Part shown: piece by piece, positions 23,401 through 31,760 of the stretch
Layout of the letters: each line of letters opens with the position of its first letter
Numbering within the stretch: position 1 is the stretch's first letter
DNA from: Solea solea
Taxonomy: Eukaryota; Chordata; Actinopteri; Pleuronectiformes; Soleidae
DNA length: 64,000 bases
Assembly (NCBI RefSeq): GCF_958295425.1
Contig: NC_081136.1
Coordinates: 7,561,594 to 7,625,593 of the forward strand
Direction of reading: 5' to 3'
Notes under the pieces: generated by a model
The model's database searches: none
Told to the model about the DNA's origin: nothing
Seen by the model: the letters and a program-made list of their open reading frames with translations, nothing else
Position numbers and translations under genes: made by a program

Positions 23401-23997
23401 AAGAGAGAAGCTGCAGGAAAGTTGAGCGAAAACAAGTGCTCTTGCTAGACACTGTCCTTTTAAAGACTTCTGTGGCCCTTTGATGACAGCCACAATGTCA
23501 GACGACTGATTATTAACACAAAGCCTGAAAGTGTGAATGCGCCTCAGCTGTGAAAGCCTCTAAAAAAAAGAAAAAGGCAGCTTGGCAGAATGAGGTGTGA
23601 ATAAAGTGTCGATGGGGAAAAGGCAAAAGGACAAATGGTCAACTTCTCTCGCCCTCCGGGTGACAGTAGCAGAGGTGTCTGCCACGTCTCAGGGAAGACG
23701 TCACAATTCACAGTGTCTACAGAAAGGTGTTGAGGTTGAGACGCTAATGGCACAACTATAGACCAAAGAGAGAGTGGACGCTAGGCATTCAATCTTCACC
23801 CCAAGTCCAACCAGTTGACAAGATGTGAGGTCAGATGAGATTCGTTATCCCCATGGTGTTTTATTTATTAAAATCCAGACACAGAAAGAACTTTCCTTTT
23901 CCCACAGCATTGTTTAATGTTTAATTTACTGTTTGTGGCGCTGTAACACAAGCACAGAAATACACCTAAAACTGAGATAAAGATGTGGAAGTTGACT
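20496..23997. other. unassigned intronic stretch
   Basis: 3.5 kb with little repeat content: unique-looking sequence with ordinary AT content and only short chance frames. It includes several TAAT-rich blocks (21540-21640, 22380) and a T-run at 23205. Possible regulatory content cannot be shown from one sequence. Confidence 0.4.
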
Positions 23998-24167
23998 AGG
24001 GATGGGAATTGGATCGGATATCGGACGGATAAAATATGATACAATCCAAAAATCGTATTTGTTGCATGCTCCACTATGCATAGGCCTTAAAAGTGTAAAT
24101 AAATGCTCTAAAATGACTGTATCAGACCAATGTTGGTATCAGTAGTGGTATTGTCCCATCCCTACTG
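23998..24167. mobile_element. MITE with TAGGGATGGGA inverted ends
   Basis: TAGGGATGGGA at the left and TCCCATCCCTA at the right are inverted ends about 11 bp long. The interior has GGATCGGATATCGGACGG and GGTATCAGTAGTGG, a layout familiar from short hAT-type elements in fish. 170 bp, no coding capacity. Confidence 0.75.
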
Positions 24168-24950
24168 TTTACAAACTCCAAACGAAAGAAGACGATGATG
24201 CATATGAATGTCCTCCAGGACCCGTTTGTCAAAAACAGCATGTTAAGGACATCCAAACCACCGAATAGAAAAGCCAATATGATACCAAACGTTTGGGGAT
24301 GATCCTAAAGATGGTCTTTAAAAGAGCTGCAGTTATAGTCCAACTTTCTCGTGGATGACTGAACTACTTGATATGAACATCCAGACACCCCACCAAGGAG
24401 ACAATTTCTTTAATTAGTGTTTACGAGACCTCAAAATGATGTCCTCAAAAGTCTCTTTTGTCCACGAGCCCAGAATATTCAGTTGACCGTCATATAGGGA
24501 ACACATTCGAGGCTAAATCAAAGAACTTGTTTCATTTTCTTTTCAATATAACTTAAAAACAGTTGTCAAAAACTTTGGGGCGATAGTTTTAGCGCTCCAT
24601 CACTGATCGATTAATCATTAAGTGTTGCAGCCCTCGGCTTCACTAAATCATTCTTTTAATGTGAACATCAGAGACTCCCCACTGCTCATCAGCATTCCCC
24701 GTCCTCTCTCTCTTTCTCTCACACACATCTGTCACTTCCGGACAATTGCAGGGCACACTGTGGATCGTGAGCCCCGTCTGTCCCTTTACCACTCCATCAA
24801 CATGCCATTTGCGACGCCAAAGGACCTTGTAGGAATCGGCAGATAATTCACTGTACGGTCTTTTTAAAAGTAGCTCTGATCAGAGGTGTCAGTCATGCAC
24901 ACTTACACCCACTTCTTCAACACCTACAAAAACAAAAATAGAAATCCTGT
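24168..24950. other. unassigned intronic stretch
   Basis: 24598-24637 (ATCGATTAATCATTAAGTGTTGCAGCCC split over the block) is a terminal fragment of the GATTAATCGATTA repeat family. Otherwise nothing recognised. Confidence 0.45.

Positions 24951-24981
<31 letters not shown>
24951..24981. repeat. (AC)n(AT)n microsatellite
   Basis: ACACACACAT followed by about 10 TA units. Confidence 0.95.
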
Positions 24982-25846
24982 AAACACAAGTACCAGGAGA
25001 AATAACCACAGTCCCTGGATCTCAGCAACAAAACAATATGGCTCTCCCAGTGAGCATAATTAGCAGAAGCGGAAACTGGAATCCTTGAAGAGAACTCAAT
25101 CCTGCTGCACACAACTAAGACCCGTCAGTGTGAACAAAGAGGACCTGCATATATTAATAATCAATTCCAAGTCATTTAGCTTGCATTGGAAATAAAGCAA
25201 TACTTGGCCTTTGTTCTGAATAACCACCACATTTAACGAGGCACGGGAAAGCCGGGTGGTGGCACTGATGACTACAACTGCACAAAAATCACTATGTAAT
25301 AATAAAAAAAAAAAAAATAGGAAGGTACTTGTTAAGAAGTGGCATTATAAGGATAAGCCACAGCTGTTATGATAAGTATCTTTCTATTACGTTGATCACT
25401 GTTTCCCAAAACTCAAAAGGATAACGTTCCTATTCTCAGTACAAAGTTCCACATTTTCAAATGTATTAGTCAACAGACTACATATATTCCGTTAACTGTC
25501 ACAGAAGAGCCAAAGAAGCCGATCATTACTTTGTTTGACTACTTGTTTGACTCATCACATTGAATCAGTCAGTGTGTTTTTAAGACAAAATTTACTTGTT
25601 TTAAAATGTGTTTACTATTTTACACTCTCTCATGGAACGCGTTGTTACTTTCTGTCACGAACATGAAAGGAAGTCGCGTTCCGCTCCGATAAAAACTTTG
25701 AACTGTCTTTGATAGCTTTGAATTGCCTTGGGATAACAAGAGGAGGATACTGAGGAGATGAAGAGTTGGAAAGAGGTACCTGGAACTGCGATAAAGAACA
25801 TCGATGTGTGGATTGAGAACTTTGAATTGCAGTGAGGAGCTAGTGG
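24982..25846. other. upstream region of the CXADR-like gene
   Basis: AT-rich, with a 13-A run at about 25304. 25640-25846 could be part of a 5' exon if the donor at 25933 is used. No TATA box in a convincing position was identified. Confidence 0.35.
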
Positions 25847-25933
25847 ATGGCAGCATTGCACTTCTCAGTGTGCAGCCCGCCTGGAAATTTTGAGAAGACG
25901 ACGTCGTGTCACTCAACTTCCCTAAGAGCTAGG

Positions 25934-26208
25934 GTGAGATTCATCTTTCCACAGATGGATGTGGTGTTGATTTTGGTCAATTGCTTGAGTTACAAAGTCA
26001 TTTTCCTCAAAAGTGCAAAATAGATTTATGGTGTCCTGGGGTAGCAAACTCTACATGCTCGTGTCTTCTAATAATAGTTCAAGTAGGCTGTATACCAAGT
26101 GAATGTAGATGGTAATCCGCAAACTGTCTTTGAACTTTAAACTTTCTCCACATTAAAGTCAAGATTCTTAACTGTTAATGTGTTAACTGACCAATGCTTT
26201 ACTTGTAG
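25934..26208 (+). other. possible 5' intron of the CXADR-like gene
   Basis: The sequence reads GCTAGG|GTGAGA at 25933/25934, a strong donor. At the other end CTTTACTTGTAG finishes at 26208, directly before the ATG, with TTAAC/CTGAC branch-point candidates about 20-25 nt upstream. Removing these 275 nt places A at -3 of the ATG, a better initiation context than the unspliced TAG. It also joins an open frame that begins at an ATG at 25847 in phase with the main ORF (29 extra codons). RNA evidence would be needed; this is inference. Confidence 0.4.
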
Positions 26209-27126
26209 ATGCCGATCCCCAGAACCTATTGCTTCAGGAAGCGTCATCAAAGACCCCTCATCACCGGGCAGAGGCTATGCTATTTCTGGATTATTGTTGC
26301 TGTGTTGCTTTTAACCTCACAGCCTTCCTACGGAGTACGGATTCTCTCAAACTCATCTACAACCAAATATGCAGCTGTGGGAGACAGTGTGACCCTCAGC
26401 TGTCACTTCGGGCTTGCTCCTGAGGGCTTGGGACACCTCGACATTGAATGGAGTATCAAGCCTTTGAATATCAGCGAAGAGGAAACCACTGTAGCCATGT
26501 GCGTTGATAATCGCACATATGAAGATTATTATCCATTCAAGGACAGAGCCAAGTTTGTGTCTCCTGATCCCGCGAGCGGCGACGCTTCGATTGTCATCAA
26601 AGAGCTGAGACCTACAGACTCGGCCGTCTACCAATGCAAGGTTCGAAAACTCAACAGATTGAGCAGCATTCGCATTAACCTGACGGTAAAGGCGAGGCCA
26701 GCTAAACCCAAATGCTACGTGAAGTCTAAATCGTTGGAGCCTTGTGAGGTGGTACTTGGGTGTACGACAACAGAAGCCAGCACCCCCATACTGTACAGCT
26801 GGGTCAAAGAAAACACAGAGAATCTCCTTCCAGTTGGTGCCTTCGCGGATTCACACAACGGTGACCTGCTCTTAAACCAAGACATCCAGGGAACGTTCGT
26901 CTGTACAGTTCATGGCTCTGTCGGGGTGGAGACGTGTGCAATTGAGCTGGAGTCATGTAACACTGAAGCAAACACAGTGACATTACTCGCTGTGCTCGCC
27001 ATGTTCCTAACCTTTCCCACCGTAGCCATCGTCGTAGCCTGCTGCTATAAAAGAAATGATACGCATTTTGGAAACGAGATCCTGGAAGACTGCTCTCCTC
27101 CCAACAAACGGCTGCTGATGGAGTGA
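26209..27126 (+). CDS. CXADR-like two-Ig-domain membrane protein, intronless
   Basis: Intact single-exon ORF of 305 residues, related to the coxsackievirus and adenovirus receptor (CAR) of the CTX cell-adhesion family. Residues 1-42: basic N-terminus, then a hydrophobic signal segment (about 24-40). Residues 43-160: V-set Ig domain with C65, W81 and C143 in DSAVYQC; LDIEW and DYYP...GDASI are CAR hallmarks. Residues 165-250: C2-set domain with C169, C185, C232 and C243. Their spacings (16, 47, 11) match the two disulfides of CAR domain 2 (16, 50, 11). N-glycosylation sequons at N48, N87, N101 and N157. One membrane span, about 255-277, then a 28-residue tail where CAR has about 107. The expected role is homophilic or heterophilic cell adhesion at the surface; this is inferred. 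CAR is normally split over several exons, so the absence of introns suggests a retrogene. It lies antisense inside the sorcs2 intron. The start is uncertain because TAG immediately precedes ATG and resembles a splice acceptor. Confidence 0.88.
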   Translation: MPIPRTYCFRKRHQRPLITGQRLCYFWIIVAVLLLTSQPSYGVRILSNSSTTKYAAVGDSVTLSCHFGLAPEGLGHLDIEWSIKPLNISEEETTVAMCVDNRTYEDYYPFKDRAKFVSPDPASGDASIVIKELRPTDSAVYQCKVRKLNRLSSIRINLTVKARPAKPKCYVKSKSLEPCEVVLGCTTTEASTPILYSWVKENTENLLPVGAFADSHNGDLLLNQDIQGTFVCTVHGSVGVETCAIELESCNTEANTVTLLAVLAMFLTFPTVAIVVACCYKRNDTHFGNEILEDCSPPNKRLLME

Positions 27127-27130
27127 CTAG

Positions 27131-27879
27131 AATGTGCCGCAATACAATAGAAGTCAGTATATGTAAAAGTAGAAGTCAGTAAATGGAAATATGGAAGTCA
27201 TCACATTTAAAAAGCCAAAATGATGTAATTGTGAATGTTGAAAAAAGTTGAATGTTCTTTTTGTCAATTACTATAAAGCAGGAAAGCAAGATCCTTGAGG
27301 ATAGTGTGTTCGTGAAAACGAGAGATGAAACACTTGCTGTGTCGATGAGGAAGCAGGTTAAAAGTTAAATAATTACTGCACATACACTGACACTGTCAAA
27401 TTGTGCATTTATGTCTTGTTATGTTGTCCATATGACATTTAGGGGCAGGTGAATTTAGTTAACTGAAGCAGATAGTGTGTAAAAAGATAATATTTGTACA
27501 TGTATATGAGTACTTTAGACGTGGGCAAAGATGAGAAAACAGGTACAAAGTTAACAGAATCATGAAGCTCATACTGACGTTATCAAACTGCACTGCTCTT
27601 GTTATTTTCCATTCAATATTGTTTAATAAAATGACATTTGGTTGTTCAGAGGAGACTTGTGTTTCTGTTTTTTTTGGGAAATAGTGATGAAAATAATATG
27701 CAACCGCTTAGTGTCACTGGAGATATATTTTTATTCCCATGAAAGACATGGTCACTGTTATTGTTTTATTAAAGGTTCTGTGTTTTACTTCTCAAATCTT
27801 TGAGTCATGCACAAATCTTTTTTTTTTTATATTACATATAATGGTGAGTTATCAAGCCATAAAGTAGTTCCATATTCTG
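27131..27879. other. 3' UTR of the CXADR-like gene and spacer
   Basis: 27127-27650 is the predicted 3' UTR, with a short AGAAGTCAGTA(T/A)ATG duplication at 27149-27187. Beyond it lies AT-rich spacer with a T10 run at 27819. Confidence 0.45.
27625..27630 (+). terminator. polyadenylation signal AATAAA of the CXADR-like gene
   Basis: Canonical AATAAA about 500 nt after the stop codon, followed 27-50 nt downstream by a GT/T-rich stretch (TTGTGTTTCTG then T8). This predicts a 3' UTR of roughly 0.5 kb. No poly-A tract of the kind left by a recent processed insertion follows it, so the copy is either old or a normal gene. Confidence 0.55.
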
Positions 27880-27994
27880 ACTGGCGACCTGTCCAGGGTG
27901 TACTCCACCTTTCACCCTGTGCCACCCAGGATTGCCTACAGTGACATATATATATACACACATATATACACGTGTATATGTATATATATATACT
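27880..27994 (+). repeat. L2-like tail plus (TA)n array
   Basis: CTGGCGACCTGTCCAGGGTG TACTCCACC...CACCCTGTGCC is the conserved 3' region of fish L2-type elements. It is followed at 27944-27994 by a TA/CA array with a quasi-palindromic centre (ACACGTGT). Confidence 0.75.
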
Positions 27995-28314
27995 GTAAAT
28001 CTTTCCAAATTTCAATAACTAATTCCAATACTTAAAAAATCTGTTCAAAGGCGATTGATGACATAATGACATCATCTGGTGTCAATGAACTTAAAAGCTT
28101 CCAGCAGCAGAAACATTATGGATGCAGACTGCCGTGAAACACCCGAGTAGTAGAAAAAGAAGGAAAGCGCAAGAATAAAAGGAAAAAGACATTCGTACAG
28201 CTTGCTGTAAATGATCATTCTTAGAAGATAACCACTTTGCGAAGCACTTCAACCCAGCTCAGACACAGACTTTACATAAAGTGAGTTCAACACTATTTGT
28301 ACCATTAAAAAGAA
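27995..28314. other. upstream region of the coiled-coil ORF
   Basis: Probably 5' UTR or promoter. It contains a short upstream ORF beginning ATGGATGCAGAC at about 28119 that stops after 11 codons. No TATA box certain. Confidence 0.35.
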
Positions 28315-29133
28315 ATGGAAGACTCTACATACATGCACCTGAATACATGGGCTACAAGACAGCCCAGAGGTTTAAGAAAGGACCACTACATGCAAGGACA
28401 GGCACAACGTCAAGAAAATAGGAATCACAACAGGAAGCCGCCCAAATACCTCGAGGAACTACACTGGAGAATCCGACTTTGCCAAGAGTTGAGGGAGACA
28501 AGGCGACAACTGGCCAAAGAGAAGTCCTTAAAAGAAATTTACAAGAAAAAGGAAAAAGAAACGCGACAGGAGCTCGAGAGGCTGCAGAAGTACAGCAGCA
28601 CGGAAACTCTTCATGCCACAAAGACTGCCGATATTCTGGTGAGCAAAACCACCAAGAGGAAGAATTCAGACCTTTATAAAAATTGCAAAATCAGCGTGGA
28701 CAACTTGAAGTCTGAGCTCCAACAAGAAAAGGAGAAAAACATAGATCTCCAAAAACAACTGGACACACTGTTTCTGCCAATATACGCTAAATACCCAGAG
28801 GTCATGCTGCATGCCAGTGACCTCCAGGATGACATAGGCGAGGTAGATGTGGCTGATGCAGACATACTGGCCAGAAACTTGCAACTGGTCCAGAACTTGA
28901 GGTCCAGTAAGGAGATCCAATATCAAAAGATGGAGGAGGAGCTGAAGTCTAAGAGGGAGAGAAACAAATGTTTCCAAGAAGATATGGAGGGGCTGAGAGC
29001 TTCATACCAAAGGATCCTCACAATCAGTGAGCCTGCAGACAGACTTGAGTCTGAGCCAGAGGAACAAGCCATGTCTGATGCAGAACTTAATCCAACACTT
29101 GAGAATGAAGCAGGAAGCTCTCCATTAGTCTGA
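28315..29133 (+). CDS. unrecognised coiled-coil protein, single exon
   Basis: Intact 272-residue ORF that I do not recognise. The start ATG has a strong context (AGAAATGG; A at -3, G at +4). Residues 1-45 are polar and basic. Residues 45-95 (EELHWRIRL to LERLQK), 117-152 and 184-235 are rich in Glu, Lys, Leu and Gln with heptad-like spacing, which suggests three coiled-coil segments separated by short breaks. Residues 152-183 form a less charged, then acidic linker (LFLPIYAKYPE, DDIGEVDVADAD). The last 35 residues are acidic and disordered-looking. No signal peptide or membrane span, so probably cytosolic or nuclear. It lies 1.2 kb downstream of the CXADR-like ORF on the same strand, inside the sorcs2 intron. 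An ORF of 819 nt with a highly biased composition in AT-rich DNA is unlikely to be chance. It could be a retrocopy of a multi-exon coiled-coil gene; the parent is unknown. Confidence 0.7.
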   Translation: MEDSTYMHLNTWATRQPRGLRKDHYMQGQAQRQENRNHNRKPPKYLEELHWRIRLCQELRETRRQLAKEKSLKEIYKKKEKETRQELERLQKYSSTETLHATKTADILVSKTTKRKNSDLYKNCKISVDNLKSELQQEKEKNIDLQKQLDTLFLPIYAKYPEVMLHASDLQDDIGEVDVADADILARNLQLVQNLRSSKEIQYQKMEEELKSKRERNKCFQEDMEGLRASYQRILTISEPADRLESEPEEQAMSDAELNPTLENEAGSSPLV

Positions 29134-29701
29134 TCCCCCCCAAGACCATAATACCAGTGTTTCCCCAACATGTTATTTAAGGACCCACAAACTATTGAAA
29201 CTATTCTGGCCCAGTTCACAATGAAAATGTTTCATATTAATCTGACTGTTACCGCAAAAATAACACCTAAATATGAATATTATTTTTGAATAGATAACCC
29301 AATCATAAAATAATTTTATGCATGACATTAAATACATCTAAATGAAAGGCCCCTAAATAGAATACAACCAAATACTAATATATAGAAATGTAAAATAATT
29401 ATACCGTGTGTACAGTATATACTATATATATTTTATATAACATGTGAAAAAGTACAAAAAGGCTATAATACCATTGTAAAAGTTAGGCCAGAATCATACT
29501 TTCTGTGTCTGTGAGTCTGCAGAGGTACGTTAAGGTAAATGTTGTCAACCTCTCGCAGCAGTGTGTGCATGTATGCTATACAAACGTACGCAAGCATCCG
29601 TTCTCTTTGTGATATATGGCCAAGTACTCAACTGACTCCACATGTGGCACTTTCCACTCCAGTTATTTCTCTTCTGGCCAGAAAAGAGACTACAAAGAAG
29701 G
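29134..29701. other. AT-rich spacer after the coiled-coil ORF
   Basis: AT-rich to 29460 (TATATATTTTATATAA at 29425), then sequence of ordinary composition with no recognised gene. Confidence 0.4.
29327..29332 (+). terminator. possible ATTAAA polyadenylation signal of the coiled-coil gene
   Basis: Variant hexamer ATTAAA about 195 nt after the stop codon at 29133. No AATAAA occurs until about 30175. The surrounding sequence is AT-rich, so chance occurrence is quite possible. Confidence 0.25.
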
Positions 29702-29747
29702 AGGCAATCACGGACACTTGGCGAGGTCCAAGTGTCCGTGATTGCCT
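29702..29747. repeat. perfect 20-bp inverted repeat, 6-nt loop
   Basis: Arms 29702-29721 and 29728-29747 are exact reverse complements (starting AGGCAATCACGG and ending CCGTGATTGCCT), with loop CGAGGT. Pairing does not extend past the arms. Too short for an ordinary miRNA precursor; could be a hairpin-forming inverted duplication. Confidence 0.95.
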
Positions 29748-30363
29748 GAAGAAGACTTTAATTTGTATTATGAACAGAACTGCAGCCACTTACACGTAGG
29801 CCTCAGTGAGAGGCTAAAAATGACAAGCGACATCAAACAGCCACAGGGTCACAGATATTTGTCACCTGTACAGATGTTAGCTGACAACCTGCTTACAACA
29901 CTGTTCATTTTCTATTTTCTTTGGGGTTAATCTTGGTAAACTCTCACTCCTGTGTTACAATAAGGTTTAGCTTCACATAGACACACAGTCTACCTGAAAT
30001 GAAACAATTAAGTGCCAAAATAATAATCATTCAAACATCAAAGCCCAATCCATTTCTAGGTCAACTGGGGTTAACAGGCGACTACTTGATGATTTTTCTT
30101 CATAGTTTAAATCGACTTTATTCAATCGCTTCTAAACAAACAAACCAGGCATATTTCAGTCAATTTAAATAGTAAATAAACAAATGACCATAATAACAGT
30201 ACAAACTGGAACATTTCATCGGTGTCCTCAGTTGTCTGACTTTTATGTCAGTGTTCAGCAACATAATATGTCTTTCATATCATGACACCAAAGCCACAGA
30301 GAATGATCCGTCTCCACAGAACTGACCAAAAAGGACGCTCGGCAGCCTCAATCCAGCTGCTAA
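29748..30363. other. unassigned intronic stretch
   Basis: AT-rich. AATAAA at about 30175. No gene recognised. Confidence 0.4.
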
Positions 30364-30602
30364 GGGGAACATAGAAGGCCAATTGGCAATGGGTACAGAG
30401 ACTCAGCAAGCGAAGGCAAAACAGGAAGACCAACAAACAAGTGGAACACATGAAGACCAGAAAGGGAGGCTAAAAGGGACACGCAACGCTCAGCAAGAAC
30501 CACGGAGTGTGCCGGACACAGCAAGACCGACAAAAATGGGGGATGGAGGACATGGAAAGTTCAGCAGGTGAAGGGGACATGGGAGATCCAGCAAGTGAAA
30601 AA
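30364..30602 (+). repeat. purine-rich degenerate tandem array
   Basis: Repeating blocks of the form GGGACA(T/C)GGRAGNTCAGCAAG with spacing about 24-50 bases (for example ACTCAGCAAGCGAAGG, CGCTCAGCAAGAACC, GAAAGTTCAGCAGGTGAAGG, GAGATCCAGCAAGTG). The plus strand is strongly purine-biased. One frame is open for 62 codons, without a recognised product. Confidence 0.6.
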
Positions 30603-30984
30603 ATGGATAGGCTTCATGTTGGCGATTGTTGCACTTCAAGTTCAGGCATGGCATGGCTTCTGGTTGATTAATCCACACTATCCTTTTTCTATATTTATTA
30701 TTTCCCATATTATTTATTATTTCCCAATTCCACAGACTGACAGTGCATGGGTTTTCAAGGGACAAAAGATCCAGACGGGTGGGTAGAGGAAAACAGTATC
30801 TGAGTATTTATAATGGAAGTGGAAACAGCAGTAGGGACAGACAGACTTCAACAGCCAACGTTTTCTCTAGAGTCTGTGCAAAGGACAGACAGGATGAGGC
30901 ACTACAGAGAAGAAGCAAAGAACAAGACGAAAGAAGTTGGTATCATCAACATCGAACTAGAGCCCAAGATTAGGCTGCAAGTTG

Positions 30985-31050
30985 TATTCATTTTATTTAA
31001 CCTTTGACTTACTAGGAAGTCACATTGAGATAAAAATACCTTATACAGGT
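30985..31050 (+). repeat. dispersed fish repeat, TTTATTTAACCTTT type
   Basis: CATTTTATTTAACCTTTGAC, then AGGAAGTCACATTGAGATAA, resembles an abundant fish interspersed repeat (ATTTAACCTTTATTT...CCATTGAGAT). Recalled, not searched. Confidence 0.5.
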
Positions 31051-31605
31051 TGCCAATAAAAGCAGTAGCATCATATGTATGATTGGACAACAAACTGCAT
31101 TAGAAAGCAAGTATGATGTAATATCCTATAGATAGACATAGCACAAGGAAGTAATAATTAGGCAATCATCTGTCTGCAACACTGAGGAAGTCATCAGAAA
31201 AAAAACAACTAGGTTGAGTGTCATAAAATAAAACATTTAAACAAAAAGAAGTTGTGGGCTGTTCAATGCTCTTTTTATGAGAGTAGAATATCTGTTATAT
31301 TGTGTTTATTGCTGCTATGACGAGTGGTGTAATCTACGGGATATGCAGGTACACGCCGTATACCCACTTAAAAATGTGCAATTTTTTGCAATTAAAATTT
31401 GGGGATGTTGGGCTCAACACACTTGACCGTCACACCTAACAAAGTACTGCACGTTAATGCATCACAGTTATAAGTTATTTTGGTATTGTTCCCTAATGGA
31501 AACGCATACAAACAATACAATAGACCACACTATGGTGCAGTAGACCACACTACACAACTGTTTTGGACCAACAGTTAAGAGACAAATGTCTAAATGCAGA
31601 CAGTG
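31051..31605. other. unassigned intronic stretch
   Basis: AT-rich. ATAGACCACACTA occurs twice at 31520-31552. No gene. Confidence 0.4.
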
Positions 31606-31760
31606 ACTGGCTGAGAAGAAAGGAATTAGGCTTATAACCCGGAAGGTCGCTGGTTCAATCCCCGGACAGTGCTGCCTACTATGGTGTGTAATAAGTATTG
31701 GGTTTAATGCAGAGGACTAATTCACTTTCACTAATCGTTATGGGCACAGAAATGAATAAT
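31606..31760 (+). mobile_element. tRNA-derived SINE, copy 1
   Basis: A Pol III B-box is seen as GGTCGCTGGTTCAATCCCC, preceded by a degenerate A-box region, followed by GGGTTTAATGCAGAGGACTA, a body motif common in fish SINEs. Diverged and without a clear tail. Confidence 0.7.

Noticed and set aside
26353..27142. Minus-strand frames over the CXADR-like gene
   Set aside because: Shadows of the plus-strand coding sequence.
29702..29747. miRNA precursor
   Set aside because: Stem of 20 bp and loop of 6 nt are too short, and pairing does not continue beyond the arms.
31630..31690. Functional tRNA gene
   Set aside because: Only the B-box half is convincing and it continues into a SINE body; no cloverleaf can be drawn.
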